A stretch of 64,000 nucleotides of DNA from Castor canadensis. Its lineage: Eukaryota > Chordata > Mammalia > Rodentia > Castoridae. The notes below the pieces were generated by a model. The model searched no databases. It saw nothing but the letters and a program-made list of their open reading frames with translations, and was not told the origin of the DNA. How positions within the stretch are numbered: position 1 is the first letter of the stretch; each line of letters begins with the position of its first letter. The stretch lies in the NCBI RefSeq assembly GCF_047511655.1, contig NC_133390.1, positions 130,997,583-131,061,582 of the forward strand, given 5' to 3'. The position numbers were made by a program, and so were the translations under genes. Positions 1 through 10,639 of this stretch are shown here, piece after piece.

Positions 1-589
1 ACCAGATTAGACGGCCTTTATAACTCTTCACCTATGTCCGTTTATAAACAGTGTTAGAGAGAGATGTACTTTAAGAAAGTGGTTTTGAGACTCATATCTC
101 ACTCCCTGAGGTAAAGGTAGGCCGTGCTTTTCACTTGGCTTCAAGACAAGAAGGGGCTTCAGAAAGGCAGCCATCCTACCATCAGGAAGAGACAGTGGGC
201 TCTTATCTGATGTCCTATAGAGAAAGTTACAGAGCAAGAGGTGGGCTGGATGAACTGGATGGAAGAGACAATATTGTAGTGGGGTTACTCTACACTCTCA
301 AAGCTTGTCTGGGCAGAGATTTTAAGGTATTACCCACAGAGGTGTTGGGAAGTACACAACAGACAGTCTGGGTGTGAGTCATCTTAGGGATCATGTAGGA
401 GGCCACCTACAAAGACAAACAGAATTTCACATTGGAGAGACTGAGGATGCTAGCCCAGAATCAAACATGTGCCAGGGGTACACATCATCTTAACTGACCT
501 TAAGAAACTATAAGTTAGCAGTTACAACAAAAAAACTTTACCAGTCAGGGGGAACTGCAGGTTTGCCTAAAGGTAGAGACTGAAGACAG
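1..589. other. No gene or repeat recognised
   Basis: Short open frames on both strands here have no domain-like features and no coding-style composition. Confidence 0.5.
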
Positions 590-992
590 TATAACATGGT
601 GCACTGTAAGCTGCTGAACAATAGGGGAGCAGGGCAAAAGAGAAAATAATGATTATTAATCAATTAAAACACAATATAAACATCTGAAATATCAAGGTGA
701 AATGCCCTTGAACAACAAAGTGAAGAAAATGAAGGGCATGAAGGTAAACAGGTCCTGCCCTGGAGGTGATACCAGTGGTTGGGGGAAGTAAACAGAGAGA
801 GGACAGTGAATATAATAGATGTATTTTGTATTCATGTATGGAAACAGAACAATGAAACTTGTTGAAATTGTTCTAAGAAGGGGGCAAAGGGATGAGGGAG
901 AATATTGGAGGGGATGAATATTGTAAGCACATATGTAAATGTCACAGTGTATGTCTCCTGTACAACTATTATATGCAAATTAAAAAAAAAGA
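590..992 (+). mobile_element. L1 3' UTR fragment
   Basis: Purine-rich block ending in a module (GGGGATGAATATTGTAAGCA, then CTGTACAACTATTATATGCA and an A-run at 980-989). The same tail recurs at 23,125-23,335, 24,185-24,355, 59,880-60,118 and 62,510-62,625, which marks it as the 3' end of one L1 lineage. Confidence 0.7.
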
Positions 993-1144
993 ATCTAAAT
1001 TTTCAGAGATGCAAAGACGTCCTACAATAGCCCCAGTGCTTCTCTTTACTTTCCTCTCCCATTCCACTCCGAAAGGATCAGAAGCCAAGGTTATTAGGCT
1101 AGGAGAGGAGAGGAAACAAGAAACAGACATGTCTGTGTACATGG

Positions 1145-1546
1145 GTACAAAATGGTAAACCTGAAAATATCATCAAGTACTGACAAAGAGGCAGAATAAC
1201 TGCAACTTTCATGCATTGCTGGTGAAATTGCAAAACTGTGCAGCCAGTTCAGGAAATTGATTGACAACTTCATATGAAGTTAAACACTTTCTGAACACCC
1301 AGCAACCCAACTTGTAGGTATTTACCCAAGAGAAATGAAAACTACAAATACCAGTACTTGAATGCTTATGACAGTTTGATCTGTAATTGCTCACTCTGGA
1401 AACATCCAAAACGTCCACCAACTGGTGGGCAAATACACTATCGTACATGTGTGTAATGTAGTGAACCACATCCACATGCTACATCTGGAATGTTCTCAGA
1501 TTCATTTTGTTAAATGAAAGAAGCTGGACAGGACAAGCTACAGCTG
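1145..1546 (+). mobile_element. L1M 3' ORF2 fragment, left part
   Basis: Contains the conserved L1 3' block (CATTGCTGGTGAAATTGCAAA, TATTTACCCAAGAGAAATGA, then TTGTTAAATGAAAGAAGC). The element is cut here by a retrovirus-like insertion and resumes at 7,823. Confidence 0.85.
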
Positions 1547-1550
1547 TGTT

Positions 1551-1865
1551 GAGGCAGGCTAAATTAGGGACTCAGAGAAAAAAAAATTACATCTTAGATT
1601 AACCATACTTTGGCTCAGGAACTCCCTCACCTGGCTGGGAACTGCCTCTGCCCCTATCTGATCATTAATTATTGGATGGGAATCTCCTTGTTCTCCCCTT
1701 CCCATAGGTTATTGTAGGTTTTTAAAGCACCTGAGCAGCAGAAACACACACATTTGGCTTCTGGCTTCCCCACGCTTCTCTTTGTATTTCCCTTCCCTAA
1801 CTTTTAATAAATCCCATTTGCTCTCATGTGTCTTCTGATCACAGACGGAACCAGGGCTGTTAACA
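1551..1865 (+). repeat. 5' LTR of the ERV
   Basis: 315 bp, TG...CA ends, AATAAA in CTTTTAATAAATCCC near 1,801-1,815. Roughly 50 bp shorter than the 3' LTR because of gaps near 1,770 and 1,830. Confidence 0.88.
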
Positions 1866-3937
1866 TTTATTGGCAAAGCCAGCCAAGGAGTTTAAAAAAA
1901 TGAAGGTAAAATGCTATGTTTATTGATTTGTTTTCTTCTAACCCATACCTCCCTGACCTCTGGCCCTGTGCCCCTTCCACATCAGCGTCTCACCTAAAGC
2001 ATGCTGCTGGGAGATGTTGGGATCTGCTTTATCAGCCCAACCCTATGTGGTTCCAGGTGTGCAGGGCCTGCATGCCCGAGACTCCACAAGCAGCTGCTGT
2101 AGCCATGTCCTGGTAGACATGCAGCTGGGAAGGGCAGAATTACAGAGGTGACCAGTGCCACAGGGCACAAGTTTGCCATCTGGCCCAGGCAGAGAGGGCA
2201 GTCAGGACTGCCTATGAGGCCTTAGGTTTTCCACCCATAGTAGCTGCTGCTTCTTTCCTGTGGCTGCCATGCGTCTGCACCTTCTGTCCCTCTCCTCCGT
2301 TATCCCTTTTCTCTGCTCCCTTTCAAAGTCCCAGGCCCAGGCCACCACATGGTCCAGGAAGCATGCTAGCAATGGCAGGCCTCAGCCACGGTGGCCAGTC
2401 CATCTCCCACCAGTGCTATGGGCATTTTGGCAAGTGAGAGGGCACACCTCACCAGCCTGGGCCAATTTCTGTTTGAAATTCCTAGCTTTTGCTCTGTCTA
2501 GCTCTTCAGTTTGAGTCTTTGTTTTGTTAAATTCACTTGTGAAAACCTCCCTCTGCTAAAAACATAGTTGTTTAAGATGTGGATTGCTCTTAAGTAGAAA
2601 GTGAATTAGGCTTTAGAGTAGTGGCTAACTTTAGGATTTCCTGTGATGGTTCTGGGATCTAGCCACCGAATCTGAGAGATCAGTGGAACTGGAAGGTTAA
2701 AGCGTTTCCTTCCTGTGGGTGCCATTTGCCAGCTGCCCTCAAGAGGAACCTTATTTTACACACACACACACCTGTGCCCTGAGTATCTGGCCCCACCTAT
2801 CAGCACCAGCCTGGGAGCATCAGCTTGGAGTCTAGGAGGCTTGAAGCAGTCGCCCAGGCTTCTGGAAGCAGCAGCAGTAGCACTGAGGCATGCCCAGGAG
2901 CCAGCCCCGCCCCTCAGCACAGGCCTAAAAGCCCCACCTAGCCACCCTATGCAGACTGCTGTGCCCACGTCTCAGCCTGTACAGCTGTTTGTTGCTGTAA
3001 ATGTACTTAAATTCTCTAAGTAAAAACAGTGCCATTTAATTAAGAATTGGATATTGGTCACCCATAAAGTATATCTGTAATAAAAAACATATTGTAACTT
3101 ATATAAAATTCATTTACTCTAAAGGCAAAATTAAAAGAGAAAATTTATTCTATTAATAAGATGGCATTCTTTTACACTAAAATATGAGTTTTAAATATAT
3201 ATTTAAGGAGAATTTAATGGTACTAATTAATCATTGGTTTTGTTTTGTATTTTCCTTACAAACCTTTAACTATCCTCTGTTGATTTTTACAAAATCCATT
3301 ACCTACAGAGAAAAAGTAGGCTTACTTACAGCCAAGAGGTTAAAAAAATGGATCCCTATGTGTGAGTATTTTAAATAGGTAATTTATTTGATCTTTTTGT
3401 TAGCATGCCTAACTCATGGATACCTATCTTTCCAGGGGAAATGTCTTTTATTCCTATATAAAAGATTGCTATTTTGAGCTTGTATGTTGCATATAACATG
3501 TCTTTGTGTTCCATTTGAGAGACCCTTTGGAGAGACCATGAGATCACAGGAAATTCTGCCACTAAGATGGAACCACACGTGTTCAACTCCATCTTGCCAC
3601 TTTCTAAGGATGAATATTGCCATCCCCTAGGAAAATTATAACTAACTTGTGGTTAAAATTCTCTAAATTAATATAGTTTTTATACATGTTGTTTTGATAC
3701 ATTAATCTGTTAAGGATTGGACCAAAAATAGAGTATATAAACTACTTAGGAATCTAGCTGACTACTAAAGATAATGATAAAAACTGATTTAAGAGTCCAC
3801 TCTGAATTAATGTGATTATTTTGTATGTCATTGTGTGCTTTCTGTGTATGTCTTAGTCTGTCTGCCACCTATGTACTTGTGGTCACTAAATTTTTGAGCT
3901 CTTATGTGTGCTTATTCTTTGGCATGCCTAGGTCATA

Positions 3938-3940
<3 letters not shown>

Positions 3941-3972
<32 letters not shown>
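3941..3972 (+). repeat. (TG)n microsatellite
   Basis: About 16 uninterrupted TG units inside the ERV interior. Confidence 0.97.
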
Positions 3973-3975
<3 letters not shown>

Positions 3976-6900
3976 GTTTTTAGAATGGTCCTAAGCTACT
4001 TTTATAAAGTTAATGTGTACAACTGTCTCAAAAGTTATCTAAAGTTCTAATCCCAACTTGGCCTAACTATCCTCTGCCTTAGGACTAAAGAAAATTTATG
4101 GACAATAATCTCAATCTGTTTCATTCTATCATGAGTCTAATTTATATTTAACTCTTTTACAATTAGGTTTATTAACCCATGTGTTCTTATTGATTGCTAT
4201 TATTAAAAATATGGTTTAACTTAATTTTCTTACTAAGTCTTTTAATGTATAAGGTTGCTAAGAATTTTATTAAAAACGTTATCTAAATTTGGGCTTTAAT
4301 AAAGGTTATTTCAAGTTATATATGTGTGATTAGGCTACCTACAGTTTAAAGTTTGCCTAGAGAATTTTCTAAGATCAAAATTTAAGGTACTAATGTGTAT
4401 TTAAAAATGGGTTTCTCTTTTATCAAAATAACTGTTGGAGATTTTGGGTGTCATAGGCTGATACAAAATTTAACCAAAACCAAACAAAAGTTCACCATCC
4501 AGATGGGATATTGGGGTTTATTTCCTATCAGTATCCAAGCCATGACTCACAGTTGCTGGGTTTCCTAACTTTATACTTACTCCCTTGTCTCTGTTTCTGT
4601 ATTTAATAATTTGAGACATTAATCTTGTTGGTTTATTATTGTCTTTTTAGAAAATGTACTTGTTTCCCTAGTCTTCTCAGTTTACAAGCCAACTACAACC
4701 CCATGGCCTGATATGAAAACTGACCTCAAGCAATGGCTTTGTATCAGCCAAACTTACCTTGGTGCAATTTGGATTCTCTACTGGTTACAAAAGTTCCTAT
4801 TAAAATGTTTCCCTTTTAACAATTAATAAATTGTCCTTTATATTATTATCTTTTCATTTTACATGGCCTCTTTGCCCAGTGTATAATAGTTCTGATGTTT
4901 TAATAGTTGAGTTGGCATTCAGGATCAACATCCCATTTAAAAGCCCTCATTCACGGGTAGAAGAAACTTGCCCTTTGGAGAAGTAGGAAGTCAGGGATCC
5001 AGCTGTTTGTTTCACAGAGACATCTGCTAAGGGCCTTTAAGGGAAGCCAGGTCTAGAGAACCTGTAATCAAGACTTTCAAGATATAAGGGGGACACCCCA
5101 AAGATCTTGGAATCAATCTCACTCTCTACCAAAGGGTAACTTTCCTCCTTTCCTTTTTCTCTCTCCATTTCCCTCTCCCCCACTCTCTCTCTGTCTCTCT
5201 CTGTCTCTCTGTTCACCAGCTAGCATAGGGAATTCCATTCAGGAGCCTTCATGCAGTGGTGGAAGGTGAATGTATTGGCCCCCTTCCTTCCCTTCCCTCT
5301 CTCTCTTTCCACCAGCCAGCATAGGGGAAGCCAACACATTCACCACTTGGCTCTATCCTTAAGTACTAGGAGTGCTTTGATCCTGCTAACCAAAAATAAG
5401 ATGACAAACTCTGTACATAGCCACTTTAAGATTATTTACTATTCTTTGCATCCTGCCTAAATTAGTCTCTTGCCAGATGCAAAAACCCTAAGGTATTTTT
5501 CTGATAACACTGAAGAAACTAAGTTTAAACTAAACAAAAATTATTTTAAATGGTTCTAATACTGCTAGTTCCTTGTATTTAAATGTTACAAAATCGCTTA
5601 TAGAGTTAAAAATGTATACATGTAAATAGCTATAGTTCGTTTACAAATGCTATAAGTTCTGCTGTTTAGGCCTGACATCTGTTCGTCAAATAAACATTGG
5701 TTTATCTGATAAACATTATTTTACATATATAATATACAACTGAGCATCAAAACAAGGGCTATTTGAAATTACTGACACTGCCTTCCCTTAACCATTGGAA
5801 AATTTAGAGTTTTTAATTGTCAGTTGTATTGACAGTACTAACAACCACTAACTTGTTATGTTACATAACCAATATTCAAGGTTTTAAATGTGATGCACTA
5901 CTGGCTCCTTTATATGTTAAATGTCTTTGTCTTCTTCAAGTATATAAGCCTTCTAAAATAGTTATAAAAAGACACTATATCAAGTTGGTGTCTTACTCCT
6001 TTTACAAGTTTGTGCATATGTTCCCAATTGTAATAAAAAAGGTTTAATAATATACTATTATATTAATCTCTACACTATTAGCCATGGTTACTTTAAGTTT
6101 TGTCATTACAGTTCTAGTCCTACTGGGACATTTACAGACAACCCATGGAAAATGACTCTGACAAGTGCTTATCTGTCAACCAGGACATTCTTAAGTATTA
6201 GGATCATTTTGTATTTTCCTTGTAAAAACTTTATAATATTGCCTGCTAACACTTTACAGCAATTTGAAAAGTCAGCCCATCCCCTATGGGACAGACAATT
6301 AGATTAATTAAGCCCAGCCTAAGAGCCATTTTTTTAAAAAATAAATCTCTTTGTGGCTTAATTTGGGCAGAAAGGTCACATCGGCACTGACTTCTGATGT
6401 GTTTGGTGTGTTACTCCTCTTTCTCCATGGGACAAAATCTGACTTTCTGGACTTTCCAAGAGAAGCTACTCCTGCTCTGATGGACAAAACTGCCAAATTG
6501 GCAAAATCTTCAGAGACAACTGTTCAGAGAAACAGTTTATGAAGATGCAATCCCCCAAGCAGTTGGCTTTCCCCAACTTCTTAGAGGAACAAGTAGCATT
6601 CAGCCACATGAGACAGTTCAAAAGGATTGCACAAATGAGGGGACTTCTCCGATCCAGATGGAGTCAATTATGCCAAACCACTAAAAGTAATAAAACCCAA
6701 GAGATTTTAAAAAAAGGAGCTCTTAAGCATGTGCTCTAATATTTAAGCCTTCTAGGATTCATGTCTTTGGCCAAGGCCTTCTATGTAAACAAAGGCAGTA
6801 TAACTTTTAATGGTCTCTAACTTCTGCTTAGGGATGCTGTGAATCTTCTTTCTGCACAAAACTGACTCACTGATGTTTGCTCTCTAATTGGACTGACACC

Positions 6901-7451
6901 TGCCCCCGGTACACCTAGCCCCTAATGTAGTCAACCCTTAACTACCCATTATAATGACAGATAGAGGGCCAAATAGAGGGCCATCTAAGAATTAAAAATA
7001 GTTACAGGTATAAACACCTACAGGCAAAGTAACCAGAAGACTCTGTCACTTTTCAAAATGAGAAGTTAGATTCTTTATCCTTCCTGCTACACCTGGCAGG
7101 ACCCCTTCTGCCTATCATTGTTAATGTTCTAAATTAGATTTATCTGGTCCAGAATGAAAGCCTTTAGGACCCAAATCATGAGGCAACAAGGCAAGGCTAT
7201 CAATCTACAAATGAGTGAGATCTCCAGAAGCAACCTAGATCTCCATGAGAAAACTTTATCGTAGTGGACGATAACTCAGACACCTTGTATCCAAATGAGT
7301 CCCAAGGGAAATAAATAGGAGTGACAATTTCCCCTTGTAGGTAGGGTCTGCTGCCTCTTGCCAGCTCAAAGCAGATACTGAATATGGATCATCTCCCCTT
7401 CAGCAATCCCCCAAAAATAATTTTTTGGAATATTGTCTCTCAGGGGGGATT

Positions 7452-7818
7452 TGAGGCAGGTTAAATTAGGGAATCAAAGGAAAAAAAATTACATCTTAGA
7501 TTAACCATGCTTTGGCTCAGGAACTCCCTCACCTGGCTGGGAGCCGCCCATGCCCCTCCCTGATCGTTCATTATTGGATGGGAATCTCCTGTTCTCCCCT
7601 TCCCATAGGTTATCATAGGTTTTTAAAGCACCTGAGAGCAGAAACACACACATTTGTCTTCCGGCTTCCTCCTGGGTCTCACCATGCTTCCCTTTGTATT
7701 TCCCTTCCCTAACTTTTAATAAGTTCCATTTATACCCACGTGTCCTTCCAGGGATTCTACCCCATAGGACAAGAATTTGGAAGTCTTTTGGTCACAGACT
7801 CAACCAGCACTGTTAACA
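7452..7818 (+). repeat. 3' LTR of the ERV
   Basis: 367 bp, colinear with 1,551-1,865. The AATAAA of the 5' copy is AATAAG here. By-eye substitutions are roughly 6-8% between the two LTRs. Confidence 0.88.
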
Positions 7819-7822
7819 GTAT

Positions 7823-8037
7823 GATTCCATTTGTATGGCATTCTGGATAATCTGACAAAGGTAAGATAAGGATGGGGAACAGAACACAAAGGGGTTGATA
7901 ACAACAACATCCATGTAGCTATGACAGTGTCACCAACTGAGTACATTTTTTTGGTCAAAACTCAGAACTATACAACTAAAAAGGATGAATTTACCATATG
8001 TAAATTATACTTCAATAAACCTTACTTTTAAAAAAAA
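7823..8037 (+). mobile_element. L1M 3' end, right part
   Basis: Continues the L1M of 1,145-1,546 at ATGATTCCATTTGTATGGCA and ends TATACTTCAATAAAC plus an A-run. The colinear resumption shows that the ERV landed inside it. Confidence 0.85.
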
Positions 8038-8071
8038 GGTAGAAAACGATAAAGTGAACAAAAGGGAGTTA

Positions 8072-8386
8072 TGTTAGAACTGGACTCCCTCCCCCTTAAA
8101 GGTGGCTTACTGGAAACTCTCCACCCAGCCCTAAAGAAAAATAAACATCTAACTTTAGCCATTTACTAGAAACTCCCCACCTGGCCTAGAAGAAATGACC
8201 TGCTCTTACACCATTATCTCAGGAGGGCGAGAGGAACACTGAGGATTATCTCGCCCAGCGACCTTCCCTGGGACTTCTCCACCCACCTTCTTTATATATC
8301 CCCAGTCTACAGACTCCACAATAAACCCAGTGCTGGCATTGAGCTGTCTTCCCACCTATCCTTTCTGTCCCTCTTTCATTCTAACA
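8072..8386 (+). repeat. LTR (class II ERV-like), solo or 5' fragment
   Basis: 315 bp with perfect 8-bp terminal inverted repeats (TGTTAGAA ... TTCTAACA), a TATATA at about 8,294 and AATAAA near 8,321. TGT...ACA ends are typical of class II (IAP/ERVK-like) LTRs. A primer-site-like sequence follows at 8,389-8,406. No target duplication is evident. Confidence 0.75.
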
Positions 8387-8611
8387 GATGGTGATGAAAC
8401 TCAGGACAGGTATGTAGGTTCAACTCCCAGTTCTGCACTCTTGCAACCTGGAAAGCAGTGAGCAGCAGCAGTTCTTCCCATGTTCACTCGTGGATCCTGA
8501 GGGGAGGCTGGAATCATCCTCCCCTGTCCCCTGCTGCCTCACCTCCTCTTTTTGCTGCTCAACCTCTCCCAACATGAGGCAAGCTCCAGGCAAAAAATGT
8601 AAGATCTTACC

Positions 8612-8713
8612 TGAAAAATAACTAAAATAAAAAGGGCTAGGGCCGTGGCTCAAGTGGTATAGCACTTGCCTAGCAGCACAAGACCCTTAGTTCAAACCCC
8701 AATACCACCAAAA
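8612..8713 (+). mobile_element. ID-type SINE
   Basis: tRNA-derived core GGGCTAGGGCCGTGGCTCAA through TTCAAACCCCAATACCACCA, with Pol III A- and B-box-like segments. The preceding ATAACTAAAATAAAAA resembles the linker of the composite SINEs, so this may be a 5'-truncated composite. Confidence 0.85.
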
Positions 8714-8715
8714 TT

Positions 8716-9405
8716 AATTAGAAATGGAGTTATCATATCATCCTGCAATCCCACTGCTGGGCATATATCCAAAGGTATCGAAATCCATATGTTAAAGAGA
8801 CATATGGATGAACTGCAATGAACTTCCATGTTCATTACAGCTCATATCGTATCTCATATCAGCAGCTAAAATGTGGAAACAACCTCAGTGTCTTTCAATG
8901 GATGAATGAATAAGGAAAGTGTGGTGTATATACACAATTGAATGTTATTCAAGCTTAGAAAGAAGAAAATTGTGTCATTTGTGACAATGTGGATGAACTT
9001 GAGAAACACTGTGTTAATAGAAATAAGCCAGGCACATAAAGACAAATACCACGTGATGTCGCTTCCATATGGAATCCAGAGAAGTGAAGCTCAGAGGCAG
9101 AGAGTGGAAAGGTGCTTTCCAGGGGCATGGAGGGGTGGTGAGGAAGGAGAACTGGGGAGATGTTGGATGCAGAGTTTCAATTAGGAGGAGTAAGCTCAAG
9201 AGACCGATGGTACATCAGCTTAATAACAATGTATTATATACTTGAAAATTGATATGAGTAAATTTCAAGTGTTCTTACCACAAAAATTGTGTGAGATACT
9301 GCATATGTAATTAGCTTAATGTAGATCTTCTTCAATGCATACATATATCAAAACATCACATCGTACACTATAAATATGTATTTTTTATTAAAAATTAAAG
9401 AAAAA
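8716..9405 (+). mobile_element. L1M 3' end
   Basis: Recognisable ORF2 3' block (CCCACTGCTGGGCATATATCC, GATGAATGAATAAGGAAAG, AATAAGCCAGGCACATAAAG), then the 3' UTR with TATACTTGAAAATTGATATG and an A-rich end near 9,390-9,405. Confidence 0.85.
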
Positions 9406-9419
9406 CCTGCAGTGTTAAA

Positions 9420-9835
9420 GAAACCAGATACAAAATATTTTTTGTCATATGATTTCATTTACATATAGGAGAAGAACAAGGAAAACAAATGCAGGTAGTT
9501 AGAAGCCATATAGTCAATACCACTGGGGAGACTGTGACTTGAAGGAGGACCAATGGTAGGTTCTGCAACGATTCTTTATTTTTTTAACTTAATTAATTAA
9601 TTAATTGGTGGCACTGGGGTTTGAACCCAAGGCTTCATGCTTGCTAGACAGATGTTCTCACCACTTGAGCCACTCTGCCAGCCTTCTGCTCTGATTCTTG
9701 ATCTGCCCATTGGTTACACGATGTGCTCATTTGCAGAAGGTCACTGAGCTGTCCGGTTATGATGTGTTCACTTCATGTGTGGCATGTTCAAAGTAGATAA
9801 TCCTATTTTACTTTTTTTTTCATTTGCCTAGAGAT
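9420..9835 (+). mobile_element. Second L1M 3' fragment, split by a SINE
   Basis: CATATGATTTCATTTACATA at about 9,449 and a later block around 9,700-9,780 (TTGGTTACACGATGTGCTCA) are successive parts of an L1M 3' UTR. They are separated by the antisense SINE at 9,606-9,684. Confidence 0.7.
9606..9684 (-). mobile_element. ID-type SINE, antisense
   Basis: Reads as the reverse complement of the ID core (TTTGAACCCAAGGCTTCATG ... CACTTGAGCCACTCTGCCAG). A TTAA-repeat tail at 9,588-9,605 lies at its 3' end. Confidence 0.85.
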
Positions 9836-9849
9836 GAAATAAAATTTAC

Positions 9850-10085
9850 TCTTTGTTTTCATTTTTATTAGCATATATTCATTGTACATGGGGGATCCAT
9901 TATGCCAATTTCCCATAGCCTTACTTTGTTAGATCACCACCACCATCTCTCTCCCACAACCCCCATCCCACTTAAAGCAATTGAAAAAGGTTTCATTGTT
10001 CTATTTCATGTATGTATATGAAGTCCATCAACCACATTCCTTCATCTTCATCTCCTTCATTCATCCTATTTCTTTATATAACCAA
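9850..10085 (-). mobile_element. L1 3' UTR fragment, antisense
   Basis: TTATTAGCATATATTCATTG at its left end is the reverse of the L1 tail module seen in sense at 990 and 24,300. A CT-rich 3' UTR follows (CTTCATCTTCATCTCCTTCA). Confidence 0.7.
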
Positions 10086-10094
10086 AAATTAATA

Positions 10095-10335
10095 ATTTTG
10101 TAGGATATATCATTCACACTAGCAACGGAAACACTCTAGAATCAGAGTTAAACACACAAGGAATGACCAAGTTACTTGCAGAGAAAAATCACATAATTAA
10201 AGAACATAAAAGAGCAAATGGCTAAGTGGAGAACTATGTTAATTTTATCACTAGGGTGACTTAACATGGTAAATCTGCCAGTTCTTACCCATAATGAACA
10301 AACTCAAGGCAATACTTAGAACAGAGATTCTCCAA
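10095..10335 (+). mobile_element. Old L1 ORF2 fragment (weak)
   Basis: ATCATTCACACTAGCAACGG and TCTGCCAGTTCTTACCCATA resemble the part of L1 ORF2 upstream of the 3' end, but it is heavily diverged. Confidence 0.4.
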
Positions 10336-10347
10336 GAGGACCATAGA

Positions 10348-10505
10348 CAGTGGTCCTCAAACTCTGATATGAATCACAATCACTAGAGGTTCCTGGAAAC
10401 CGGGTTTCTGATCTGGAAACCTCAAGGTGAGTCTGAGGTTCTGAGCTAACAAGCTCCCATTCATATGTGACACTCAGAGTGCTGCTCTGAAAACCTTCCT
10501 CCCCC
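10348..10505 (+). mobile_element. MER5-like hAT-Charlie DNA transposon
   Basis: Starts ACAGTGGTCCTCAAACTCTG and shows the MER5 layout of AATCAC(A)ATCACTAGAGG then TTTCTGATCTGG. The right end is degraded. Confidence 0.6.
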
Positions 10506-10639
10506 AGGGCCTCTGACCTTGGTGTTTCATTATGAGACCTAACGCCATGGGCTCAAAGTGAAAGAGGGTTTGCCCTAATAAAAATGCTAATTTATCCAGG
10601 AATGTGAGGCCTAGCTGCGGCCAGCTTTCCGTGGGGTCT

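Larger units (their letters stand above)
1551..7818 (+). mobile_element. Endogenous retrovirus with two LTRs, no intact genes
   Basis: A 6,268-bp LTR element. The 5' LTR is 1,551-1,865 and the 3' LTR 7,452-7,818; both begin TGAGGCAGG and end TGTTAACA. A polypurine tract (AGGGGGGAT) lies directly before the 3' LTR. A 4-bp target duplication is probable (GTGT at 1,547-1,550; GTAT at 7,819-7,822), and the interrupted L1M expects GTAT. Four-bp duplications and this layout fit a class I (gammaretrovirus-like) ERV. The interior holds no long open frame; only short remnants are seen, so it is non-coding and possibly a non-autonomous internal region. It carries a (TG)16 run at 3,941. Confidence 0.88.

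Noticed and set aside
8634-8712. tRNA gene candidates at the ID-like SINEs (also 62,637 and 58,302)
   Set aside because: The A- and B-box-like segments are there, but the sequences are SINEs with A-rich tails and do not form a complete cloverleaf by eye.
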